Of a DNA stretch of 64,000 nt, positions 1 to 11,201 are shown piece by piece (position 1 is the first letter of the stretch; each line of letters begins with the position of its first letter). The DNA is taken from the NCBI GenBank assembly GCA_036850595.1, contig CM072165.1, positions 13,352,609 to 13,416,608 of the forward strand, in the 5' to 3' direction. Made by a program: the position numbers and the translations under genes. The notes under the pieces were generated by a model. The model made no database searches. It was not told the origin of the DNA and saw nothing but the letters and a program-made list of their open reading frames with translations. This DNA is from Rhyacichthys aspro. Taxonomy: Eukaryota > Chordata > Actinopteri > Gobiiformes > Rhyacichthyidae.

Positions 1-2821
1 AACACAAAACATCTAAAATGCACAAATAGATTAATGTCTGTCTAAGTGTGTGGTAAAAAACAGGAAGGTTGTGTTGTTCAAATAACCACAGAAGTACACT
101 TTCTGGGGTTGTATAAATGTAGTAACATAATGTAGGAACAATATGACAAAATAAAATTGTCATTTCTCTGGTCTGCTTCTATGGTTGCTATATGTTGTGG
201 GTAGGCTACAAAAATGATGGGGAAAAGTGTAAATTATAACAGGACAGAAGTAATAACATTGTCTTTTAAACTCACCTGATCTACTCCCATCAGATGGCCA
301 TCAACTATGAGCCTGGATTTTTAAAGGAGTAGTCACTAATAGTCCAAAACTAAAGTCCAGCTTTAGTCAGACTAGAGCAATAATTTGTGCCATAGTGAGC
401 ATAGTGAGTGTGTACAGGCCAGGTATTTTCAGATCAGATTTGTATCAACAGGCCATTCAGGAGAGTTCTCTGTCAGTTCAGACTAGCATTTACCAAACTT
501 CTCTTGAGACCCATTTCAACATTTTGAGGTGACCCAAATAAACCAGTCCCATCCACTGCCTGTAAAACACTGCTTCCAGCACCAGTCATAGTGGGCAACA
601 AAAATAATTATTAGCTGCAGCAAATTCATATTTTGCTTCTTTAAAAACTGCATCTTATATTGAAAATTTGTCATATAATTTCCTCTCAAAGTAGCTAACT
701 GGCTTAATAAATCAACCATATGCGAAGAATAATGTAAATTACCACAAATATGCTTCTCAAACCGATCCATATTCCATCTAGTTACCATTGATGCCAAATT
801 CCTTCCTTCTATGGCCCTCACACCTCCATCCTGCCAATACGTATAGTGCCAATTGCCATCCATACAGCCCATTAGCCCATCATGGATGACACTCTGCCAT
901 TAACAGTCTATAGAGCATCTGTGAAGGACGGCAAATGACATCTTAGCCACTCCCCAAAACTTCCTTTCCATTTAATCGAGGTCGTCCTGTGTGTGTGTGA
1001 GAGCTTACAACGTGTGAGCTTATCCCCCGCCTGCCTTTATTACGACGTAATTAGCTGCGGTGCTATTCAATTTCCCTTTCATTTCAGACTTTTCAGATCA
1101 ATATCACTCAAGGCTGCCGGCTAAATGGCTGCGCGGCTCGTGGCACTTTTCTACAGCTGATTGGGAGGTATCAATCACTGAGCTAAAATAGATATTCACT
1201 GTCAGAGGTTGGAGCGCAAGAATAGGGTGGGAAGAGTAAAACGGCAACAGAAGAGCAGAAGGAGTGTGATATTTCAAAGTCAGTGTCAGGTTCTGGTTCT
1301 CTTTTGTCCACCTTGTATTGATCGCTGAGAAAGAAAAACAGAAGACATTTTAATATTGACATTTTTTTTTTTTTTACGTAAGAATATCCATCAACATGTC
1401 AGCTCACTGCAAGGAGGGTTTTTGTAAGTTTAGACCTTCATAGTTCCTGTGTGACCTTATTTTATGGCAGCCATCTTGGTTATATTTTTAACCTGCTGTG
1501 TGCTGTTAAAAGATTATTAAGAGCACTTTATTTGTGTATCTCTATTTATTGGAGATTATATTGTGATGTTAATTTGACGCTGCATTTGCATGTTTCTTGG
1601 GTGGCCCCATCATTGAAAACACATCAGCTTCACATTCCCTGTCCTTTCAGGCTTAAAAAATAGTAAATATTTCAACATAACCAAAGTTAATATTGTGACA
1701 AGCAAATTGTGCTAAGTGTGTTAATTAGATTGTAAAGGATGTGTAAGGTCAACTATCGAACATTGGTCTGAGACTGGTCTCAAGTCCACTTTTAAGCTTA
1801 CTTACTTCATCTGCATTGGTCTGAGACAAGACCTGGACTATTTGATCCCAGCCACTCTTTGCCACCAGATAGAACTGCTCCACAGAACATATAGTCTATC
1901 TCCCAGTAACATCTGGGAAGGCTCCTGTTGAAAGTATTTGCAAAAGGGAGGCGCCTTCTGTCGAAAACTTGGTGGTGATTGGATGAAGCACCGACTAGTA
2001 TCCGCCTACCATGAGGTTTCTATAACCAATCATAGCAATGATTCATATATTGTGTCACTCTTTGCTCTTCTTTCAAAGAAGAAATACTTTCTACTTCTGA
2101 TAAAACTGCATCAATGCTAACGTCTTTCGGCGTAGCCATGTTGATAACAAAGAGGAGAAGAGAGTCAAATGAAAATCCTGCCTCTTCCTGTCAGTGCTGC
2201 CCCATCATTGGTCACAAGAGTCCGGTGAGCCCACGGTTTGACCAGGCAGTTTGCTTGCCACAATACAAGATGGATTTACACGAGTTTGGAAACTCCCAAA
2301 TCTCCAGCTGCAGTGCAAGGTTAGTCCTTTTTACTTATGTAGCAAAAGTAAAGTGGGTATAAAATATCTCAAATGGATGCTCTGTTTTTCTGATAGGTCG
2401 TGTGTGTTTTTATTTGTTATATGTTATATTTCCTTGTTGTTGGAACTGCCCTCTTGTAGGAGACCCATTAGCTGTTCAGATGGTGCCTTCATGGCTGATA
2501 TAAATAAACACCATGTGTGCACATTGGCTGATTTGAGTCTGACTTCCTGGTAAAACACTCACCTTACCACAATGAGTTATTATTGAGGCTTTTTGATGCA
2601 TTTCATTTGCACTCAGTTTTGAAGTGTTCCCTAGCACAGGTTGGTTTTCAGGCATTTCAACTTTAAAGGTATGACAGATGAATGTAGTATTTTATTAATT
2701 ATAGAGCCATAGTCCATGTTGTTCGGAGTTAGCTGATGCCAGAATACTTTACAACAGACATTTCCCTGTTGTTGATTAAGCAGTTTCTTCTTGGAATATA
2801 CCTATCCTAAAAGTTGTAACC
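1..2821. other. 3' flank of rasgrp2, no recognised gene
   Basis: AT-rich unique-looking sequence. The open frames (for example 516-872, 1938-2553) are short, lack family resemblance and show no splice-site context. A non-coding island near 980-1160 with TAAT cores and unusually balanced composition is discussed as a finding. Confidence 0.5.
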
Positions 2822-2833
2822 CACTTCTGTCAA

Positions 2834-2981
2834 GGGGCACCCCTGGCAGCTTAGGTAGAGCATACGCCCAGCACATGGGAGACTGAGGTTCAAGTCTCAG
2901 TCGGTCATTTGCCCATTGTCGTTGCCCCACTCTCTTTCACCCTGTTTCCTGTCCTGCTTCACTGTCATCTTAAAAAAAAAA
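2834..2981 (+). mobile_element. tRNA-derived SINE with 12-bp target-site duplication
   Basis: Exact direct repeats CACTTCTGTCAA at 2822-2833 and 2982-2993 bracket a 148-bp unit. The head reads like a tRNA: GGTAGAGC, then a perfect B-box GTTCAAGTC at 2888-2896. It ends in a run of A just before the downstream duplication. This is the classic layout of a LINE-mobilised SINE on the plus strand. The family name is not assigned. Confidence 0.85.
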
Positions 2982-3067
2982 CACTTCTGTCAACATCTGT
3001 TTGCTTTGTTACTCTCTCAAAGGTGCTACAAAGCTCTTGAACCACCTTAAGATATGTTTTGGGGCTT

Positions 3068-3155
3068 TTTTTGCCTTTATTAGATCAATGAGATAGACTT
3101 GCCCAAGCCGAATCGAACTCTTCATGTAAACCTGGTGAACCACATGGCGCCGACT
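3068..3155 (-). mobile_element. SINE fragment, minus strand
   Basis: On the minus strand a B-box-like GTTCGATTC (3110-3118) is followed by a tail reading AATAAAGGCAAAAA. The same tail occurs in the SINE at 45970-46098. Boundaries are approximate. Confidence 0.55.
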
Positions 3156-3281
3156 CCAGTGCAATTTTATTGGAAGAGCCATTGTTGTAGCCAGTCAAAA
3201 CAAAAAAAAGTTACAACTTACTGTCTTTGTCTTTTGTAACTTTTTAACACGTTTTCTCTCTTGTTGAGTACCTTTGTAACT

Positions 3282-3870
3282 AGGGATGCACCGATCTAAA
3301 ACTAGTGCCAAGCTTCTTGTTAGTAGTAAGCTAAAGGAAAGCTAACTGTCTGTAGCCTATAATTTATCACAATTTCACAGCCCCTTCCTCTGATTTTTAC
3401 CACTGAGCCCCACAGAGCAAACTGCTGTCTTTACTCACTAATGTGATTTACATGAGTGAGGTTTGACGAAAAGCTGCTGTTGTAAGACGCATTTCATTCA
3501 TTTTAATGTAAAAACAGTGGAGCTAGAGTCCTTAAAAATCCATTAGCTGGATTATTAACTTGTCTTCCTCTTGAGGATGATTTCTCTTCCCTTTGGTTTG
3601 ATCAATACTGACCTCTGGATTACAGAAGCTACCACTACAATCGTAAATAAAAATGAATCATAAAAATAAAATTAATTATTTTTGTTGTTGATAGTTACTC
3701 ATTACAATAAAATGTAAGGAGAACCTCCATCTCAATATATTGGGTAATGTGACAAATACAAGGCTCTTTATTTGTACATGACATATATAATTTCAGTTGG
3801 ATCAGATCAGTATCTGAAACCTGCAGGTACTCTAAGCACCTGGATCGGGATTGGTACTAAAAAAGCTTGA
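3282..3870. mobile_element. possible DNA-transposon remnant
   Basis: Begins TAGGGATGCACCGATCT and ends near 3840-3870 with GGATCGGGATTGGTACTAA. These look like decayed inverted ends of a widespread fish MITE type. No target duplication could be confirmed. Confidence 0.3.
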
Positions 3871-6316
3871 TTAGAGCATTGCTATTTATAACTTCTAATC
3901 AAAGTAACTAAGACCTACTGCTTTAAACTCTTGCTTTACCTTTGGTGCTGAAACAAAGTGAAGATTCATCAACCAAAATCATACTTAAATTTGGTGCCCC
4001 ACATAATTGACCTGTTTTTAGAGCAAGGCTTTAAGTTACTATCAAATCCATGACTCATTCACTTCATTAAAAGCCCATTTGTACATGCACATTACTTGAT
4101 ATACCGAGCTGTTTATGCAGAGGTCAATAGGACAAGTTACGAACACATCACCTGAGCAGTTCATCAGCTCTTTGTGAATCCACACAGCGCCACATGAGAG
4201 CCTTTAGACATATCATTTGCACTGGAGGAGATATGAGCCGGGGTCTAAAAGGCTGGATACAGCCTCGATCAATGCGCTTCCATTGAGCGGGACATAAAGA
4301 GCAGAAGACGAGCAGTCACAGGCCCAGACGACTTCATTTACAGCAGTAATTAGACATGGCATCGACTCGGTGCGCCATCCGGGATTGTTATTAATGGCCC
4401 TAATAGAGCGCCGGTGGACACTGTATCATAGTCACACTATGTATGGAGCCGGTCAAATCCATTCAGGACATGTCAAGGGAAGAGATTTTTAAGTCAGGCT
4501 GCAGTCTCACTGAAACATTTTGCACTGAAAGGGTTTGGAGTTTGAAATGGATGGGGAAAGTGGTGGCATGAAAAATTGAAAAAAGTGCTGTGGGCTGCTT
4601 GAGTGCAGTATTATTCTGATGGGCTCTGTGTTCGATTTGGAATGAAAGGCTCTCTCAGGCTCTTGGGCAGAACTGTGTTGATGGAATTGTCTAAAATTCA
4701 TGGAAATTCAATTTGAAGTATTAAAAGGACTTCCAAAAATATCTGTGGCGCTGTGATGCAAAGGCAGCAGGGGGCATTTAAGGCCATTCTTCACGCATAT
4801 TTCTTTTGGTTTGATTTGATCATAGTGGTTGTTAACATGAGATTTGAACAACAACATACACATTTACATGTCTCATCACTTTGTTTTACATAGACAAAGA
4901 CAAAATGAAAAAAAAATAATAAAAAAATCACCCCTTTTTAATGTCACAAACTGACAAAAGGTTCCAACAAGGGGGTCGACCACATATGCTTTAAACTGTG
5001 AAAATTCTTTATACAATTTCCAATTGAAGATAACATTTAAATTGGATTACAAAATAGAAGTACAAGGCAAAGGCTGTGGTCGCTAGATGAGAGAGTGGGT
5101 CTGAGCAGGAATGGAACATACATGAAGGGTTGTCCCAGCTTCCATACGTACATACATGAGAGGGTAAGTTGAAGCCAGGTGCTGCTAGTCACCAGACAGG
5201 GATTTATTACTGGTAAGTGTGCAAACTTCTGTAAAAGCACAGGTTTTGACCATTATCTTGAACAACTGGGTATAAAAACACAATTTGAAGCCATGACTTT
5301 GTCACAACTAATCATTGGCAACTCATTGGCAGCATTTAGAGAACGGTCTATGTTGTTTATTATTAGCCTCCATTCTGTTGCACTTGATGTCATACTGTAC
5401 GTATACATATATACTATATGTAGTCCTAATTAAGACCAAATACATGCATACTGCTTTTTGTTACTAAATATTACTCTATGGTTGGCCTTCTTTTTCATGA
5501 GTGTTTTGAGCTTTGAGATTTTCAAAATGCTTTCCTATGTAAAGTGATGGTAGCGATAGTTAGGCTATGGACAGATAAAACTGCATCTTCATAGTTTTGC
5601 ATAATATGTTCATGGTAACAATATCAAATATGGTGGCCATGATAGGTTCTAGAAGTAATTATGTGTGGACTGCTTTTACCTGTACCTTTACCTCCCTCAA
5701 TGACAGTCACTTGTTTGCAGTCACATGATTCTGATGACAAAAGAATATCAGATGGAAGGCATGGAGTAAATAAGAGTTATGGCAGAGATAGAGGAAAGCT
5801 CATATTGTAATAGTTAGTACAAGACTGTAAATTAAAAGTCTTGCACTAAACATCGAATGCATGCAATTTTCGGAGTGATTATCTGTGTTTGGGTCCACAA
5901 TAAATGACTTATCTTTGACAGTGTATTATCCGTCTCCATTCATCTGTATGGAGCATTTTTCGGACACTTTTCAGTCTATAATCTATAATTCTATTCGATC
6001 TAATTCGATCTATCACCTTTATCAACAGCTACCTTGGGAACTTGGTATTTGAAAATGGAACAATTGTCCTCAGTTTGATGGACTGAAGAAACGATAACCC
6101 ATGCAACACCTCGACGTATTCTCATTTTACCAGTGGCTTTTTTAGTAGAATCAACTGAATTTCACCCCACAGTGTCTCCAGAGGTGTTGTCAAGTGCAAA
6201 CCAGCTAATCAGCTTTGACACGAGAATGAATCAGAATCTGGTAATCTCTGTGACACACTTAATTTATATATATTTATATGATATATTTTAAAACACTGGG
6301 AATATATGCTTCTATC

Positions 6317-6318
<2 letters not shown>
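3871..6318. other. non-coding 3' flank; enhancer-like island near 4030-4480
   Basis: No gene recognised. 4030-4480 is less AT-rich and contains several TAAT cores (for example around 4345 and 4390); the rest is unremarkable. Confidence 0.4.

Positions 6319-6361
<43 letters not shown>
6319..6361. repeat. (TG)n microsatellite
   Basis: About 21 uninterrupted TG units. Reading frames across it give meaningless poly-His/Thr. Confidence 0.97.
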
Positions 6362-6365
<4 letters not shown>

Positions 6366-8189
6366 CTAGAGGTGTCTTTGTTTGTCAAGTTCAAGTTTTA
6401 AAGTGAGTTGAACTCCAGACAAAAGGACAATAGAGTCATCTTTTCTGTTCCATTCTTATTATTCACAAAATTTCATAACATAACATATCAATACTGAAGT
6501 ATACTGAACTTTGACATCAGATTCATTCACAGCACAAACATCCTTCATCGAGCTGTGGGCTATTTTTACACAAATATAAATACAGCTATGTAACCAGCCT
6601 TAGTCAATTCAACCAGCAGTTTACAATATGGCACTTGAAGTTTAATCAATCTCTCCACAGGCACAAAGCAACGGAAACATTCACTTTTGATTTCTCCGCC
6701 TGGAATTTCAGCCTAACAAAAGATAACCCAGCAAGACGCATTCAAAATAAACTGTAGCAAGAGACCAGAGAGCAGTCATGCAAAAACCACAACTGTTTTG
6801 TACATTGCTGTTAACAAAAAGTATTGGTAAGTAAATCCAGTTTTTGGAATAACATTCAAAAATGTACACCCAAAATTCTGTGTAAATATACAGTGAAATA
6901 TGAGGTCTTAATTTGACAGCATTGATGATATGTGGGCCTTTCCATGTGACATCAACGCTTAAACATGCTTATGCTTAAACATACAAGATTTTGTTCAAAT
7001 TTCATGATTGGTGACCCACAGCATCTTTGCACAAGTTCTGAAACACCAAAAACAATGTAAAAATTATTCTTTAGGCCTCCATATCTTCACCATGAACCAC
7101 ATCAGGTTTTTCAAATTGTGATAAAATATATTCGTTGCTTGTTAGAATACCTCAAAGACAACTGAGTAAATCTAAAAAAATTTAAAAAACTAAAAAAATC
7201 AAACAAAATGACAAAAAGCATAGTTTTGATTTTGTCATGCAAGTTGACATCTGTGGAAACAAATACAAAATATTTCAGGCAAAAGTTACTAAATTTGTTC
7301 ATAATGTTGGGTGTAAGGATCACACAAAATGACAAGTATTGGAAATTAGTAATTAAACAAAAAAACAATAAAAAAAACCCCACCCCAAATAAAGTAAAAA
7401 GCAGGTTTAATTTATTAGTCTTAGGTATTTGTATTTATATTAGAAATGAGAGCATAATTAGTGCGAATATGTGTTATATATGTTTTATTTATGTATGTTA
7501 TGTACTATAGTTGTGTCCACATACTTTAAATTTTAAAATGAGGAATATTTTTGTTTAATGATTCATTATTTAAAATCTGGATTGTTCTTCTTTTTGATTA
7601 AAGCCTAGAAGTACAATAACATGAGTATATTATATCACAGTTTGAATTCATGTGCAACCGTTGACCATGAGTTAAAAACTTCATATAGTGTAGAAGAAGA
7701 CCTGAAAATATCACTTCTCTGGCACAAATAGTTCTGAAGTTATGACTCTTTGAACTTTGTCATTTTTCGATTTATTTTGGGCCGCCCCCATTTTTTAAAA
7801 CCGGCCTATCTTACAAACTAAAAATAACACAAGCCTGATATTCAGCTCTCCTGTTCTTGGGGTATAAAGATATTCATAACACCAAATCTGGATCAAAAAT
7901 CTTGTTGATTTGACGTGGAGCGATCCATGTGTGCTACATTCACATTACTCAAATGTCTATCTGCTACAAACAAAAGCACAACTGCAGGACTCATATTAAG
8001 GTAAACAAGACAGATCATACTCACATAAAGATTCATCACAATTTTCACTGTCCACACTGTCAAAATGCTTTCGTCACCGCGGCAACAAAACAGTAATATA
8101 TTTGACGTACAAATTGCTGTTATTAAATGTAATTTTGACAACAAAGCTTTCTCTGAGGAAAGCTTTTACATTCTGAGACTGACGGATAC
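6362..8189. other. AT-rich non-coding flank
   Basis: Short frames only (7111-7383, 7208-7510, 7893-8144), of low complexity and without family resemblance. Nothing functional is seen. Confidence 0.5.
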
Positions 8190-8197
8190 ATCTATAG

Positions 8198-8771
8198 GAC
8201 GGGTCTTTACTGCAAACCAAGAGTCCTGGTTTAAACCTGGTTTTACCCTTGCTTTAATTCGGATTTGATCCTTTTTTTAGTCCTTGAGCTTTGACTTGGT
8301 TTAGTGCTGTTTTGGCCTTGGCTTAGACCTGATTTAGTTTTGGTCAAGTATGGGTTTAGTCCTGATTTTGTTCTGCTGTGACCCTGTTCTAGTCTTGCTT
8401 TTGAAGTAGTTTAGAACAGGTCTACAGTTCCGGTTTAATCCTGGTTTTGCCCTGGTTCGGTTAAAACCAAAACTGGGATTGGTCCTGTTTAGCTCTGGTT
8501 TAATTAATATAATGGTTCAGAAGAAGGCATTTAGGCACACTACCGTATTCTTAACCATTTTATTATATAATGACCTGGATGACAGAGAGTCTACTCAGAC
8601 ATTCTATTCTCTGAAATGGAAGTCCTGGTTTGGTCCAGTCTTGGCCCTAGTGCTGGTTAATTTCAAAGTAAAATCCATTTCTACAATAAACCATTCACTA
8701 TAACACAATACAACTTTGTATTAGGATGGAGGCCTGGATTGGACCCTAAATCTGCATGTTGGGGACCCCTG
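8198..8771. mobile_element. non-autonomous hAT-like element with degenerate internal repeats
   Basis: Exact 8-bp duplications ATCTATAG at 8190-8197 and 8772-8779 flank a 574-bp unit. The right end, read inward on the minus strand, is CAGGGGTCCCCAAC, a hAT-type terminus. The left end GACGGGTC matches it at six of eight bases. The interior, about 8228-8480, is a decayed array of units such as CTGGTTTAGTCCTG. No transposase. Confidence 0.6.
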
Positions 8772-8779
8772 ATCTATAG

Positions 8780-10765
8780 AAAGACTAAGAAAGGCCATTT
8801 CTTGAAAACCCTGGAAAAAAATGAATAGAAGTCAATGGTACATTCTCCAACATTTCCTCATTACATTGTATTCGTAAGTTTAGTGTATACTATACTCTTT
8901 ACTAAGGCCTGCAAAATGTGTATGTGGCAATGTAGCCCTCCTCAAGAAAATAAGATTTTATTTTGTATTAATTTATGTTCAAACTTGTGCATTTGAACAG
9001 ATGTGTAATACTTTTATAAGCTTGTGCAAGTAGATTAAAATAGGTTTAACAATATGGGTTAAACTTAGGCTGTAATGTGTCATCATTATGTGACTTGTAT
9101 AGTCCATAAAATAAGTTTATAATCTTCTACTTTCTAAAGAGTTTGTGGCGCTTTTGACATTGAATTATATTTGAAAAAAAATCAAATAATTCATTTATTT
9201 GCCACTTAGTTGCCATTCAGTAATACATTTGGATAATACGATAATCCCATTTTATCAATCCAAACCAAAAAGATACAAGTGCAACAATTGGCACGTTTTT
9301 GAATAAATTAATCAGACCAAATGTCTCTCGGGCAATTGCAGTACTTTTTATTCATAATGTTATACATTTTTCTCATGCTTTTTGACAAATTACTTTTATG
9401 ATAAAAAAAGAATTCAAAATGGCTAAAAAATTAAATAAAAATAGTCTTTCCACTGACTTCTATTCAGGGTTTTCCTCATGGGCCTGATGTAGCCTCTTTG
9501 TAACAAAAAACAAATAGAATCCACTCATATGCAACTACAATATGTATTTTCTTCACTAGACACTTTGAATCACATTGCAGCAGGACTCAGGACTGATATC
9601 ACATTCACGTTTGTATCCGCAGTAGCGCCCAGTGTCCACCGTGTGGCAGTGTGTATGTATCCTGACTTCATTGCCAGTTCTCCTCCATCTGGACAAGAGG
9701 CTTGTAGCACATTCTGCGTCTGTTTCCCCAACAGTGGCTCTGTTCTCTCGGCTCGTAGGTGGGTTTCTGAAATAAACAGAGTTGTCATTGGCGCGTTCAT
9801 CAAAAGCATACTTCATCACAATCCCTTTAAGCTAAACATGCTCCGAGAGAAATCTATTAAAAACACATCAATGTGGTGTGTAATGGCAGAGGCAGTTGTA
9901 TTCCCACGTCTGTTTATCACTGATTGTGGTTCAAATGGCCTGAGGAGATCATACATCTGTGAAATAAAGATTGTGTTTATGTAAAATGAGCATCACTCTT
10001 CAGACCAAATGTTTGCTTTGCTCTTTTAAAATAATGGCTGCTATTACCTCTGCAGCATTGTCAGATTAGTCAAATGTAACAGAGAGAAGCCACAAGCATT
10101 TTACAAGCAATGTGTTTAAACAAGTCATGACACATAGAATTATAAAGTGACAGGAATGAAAAAAACTGTTATGATTAACGATAATCATACATTTTTGAGT
10201 AAATTATGACGCAGATACTAAGTGTAACCTATGAGACTTAACGGGGAACTTGTAAACTGACAGAAACTAGTGAAAATAAATTACCTTATCACATTAAAAC
10301 ATGTTTATATCCATCTGTCTGTCTGCGATGTTAGTACTTTCTCTTCTTCCATATTTCAATCTGTCTGATGTGACATATTTTTGATAAAATAAAAGATTAG
10401 AAACTGATTTCTTTTTTTTTTTTTAACATCCCTATTATTAAAACAATCATAGTAATTATGAGAAACGATAATTGAAAGAGAAGAGGAGGGGAGAATTTGC
10501 CTCATTGTTTAGGAGTCCTAGTTCTTCACAGAAAAAATCTCAGTGTTTTATCCCAAAGTCAGAGCCGAGGATTTAGCAGTACTCGAAAACAGCACTTTTA
10601 TCACTGGAGCTACTGAAAACACAAGGAAGTTGGGGTGATATTCTTATTGAATCTTTTTTTCTGCACAGCTCTGTTCAGATCAAGTAGTTTGTGTGAGATG
10701 CAGTGGCGAACTGTGTCCTTCTGTACATTTAATCTGACCAGACATATCTTAATAGCAGCAACATA
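8780..10765. other. non-coding 3' flank
   Basis: The longest open frame (9529-9984) is open on both strands, has no family resemblance and shows no gene structure, so it is not annotated. Part of this interval may belong to an extended rasgrp2 3' UTR. Confidence 0.4.
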
Positions 10766-10771
10766 TTTATT
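10766..10771 (-). terminator. candidate polyadenylation signal AATAAA for rasgrp2
   Basis: First AATAAA hexamer on the minus strand after the rasgrp2 stop, about 370 nt downstream. An ATTAAA follows near 10728. It would give a short 3' UTR. If the possible GTATGA donor near 11138 is used, the real end could lie elsewhere. Confidence 0.35.
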
Positions 10772-10879
10772 GATTGGCTGATTATTTTTTTTCCCCCAAC
10801 AAAATTAGGAAAAATGGGAAATCACTGACTTTCAATCAAAAAATTAGGTAAGATTTTCAAATCCTGGCTTTAAAAGATG

Positions 10880-10900
10880 TTTGTTTGTTTGTTTGTTTGT
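10880..10900. repeat. (TTTG)n microsatellite
   Basis: Five tandem GTTT units in the region of the rasgrp2 3' UTR. Confidence 0.9.
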
Positions 10901-11142
10901 TAGCTCATCATGTTACAGTTGTTCACAATGTTTGTTACACACTAAGTGACATGCATCAAGTTTCTTTGGAGCTACTTCTTTGCAGTGAACAGTTATTCTA
11001 ATAAACGTTAGCTTGGACTAAAATACATTATGCAGCAGAGTATATAATAACACAGCTCTGCAGAGATATGAGGAGGTGACAAGCCCACACCCGTCTATCA
11101 ATGAAAAACCCATTCTTTGCCAGTGCAGTCTTTCATACCTGG

Positions 11143-11201
11143 TTATAGGTGCACGTCAAACACGCCTTCCTCCACCGTCTCTATATCCTCCTCTGCGATC
11201 A
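11143..11201 (-). CDS. rasgrp2: rasgrp2 coding exon 15, last coding exon (residues 583-601 and TAA)
   Basis: After a TTTTCAG acceptor the minus strand reads two bases completing Val583, then IAEEDIETVEEGVFDVHL and TAA at 11143-11145. The tail matches the human RASGRP2 C-terminus (EEEVQTVEDGVFDIHL type, from memory), which fixes the orthology and proves exon 14 is spliced rather than terminal. Five bases after the stop a CAG|GTATGA could act as a donor for a 3' UTR intron. Confidence 0.94.

Noticed and set aside
2834..2981. Possible tRNA gene
   Set aside because: The B-box is good but the cloverleaf is incomplete, and an A-tail plus 12-bp duplication show it is a SINE.
6209..6394. Poly-His/Thr frame
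   Set aside because: Translation of the (TG)n microsatellite.
9529..9984. 151-residue plus-strand frame
   Set aside because: Open on both strands, no domain or signal recognised, no gene structure; likely chance or UTR/flank sequence.
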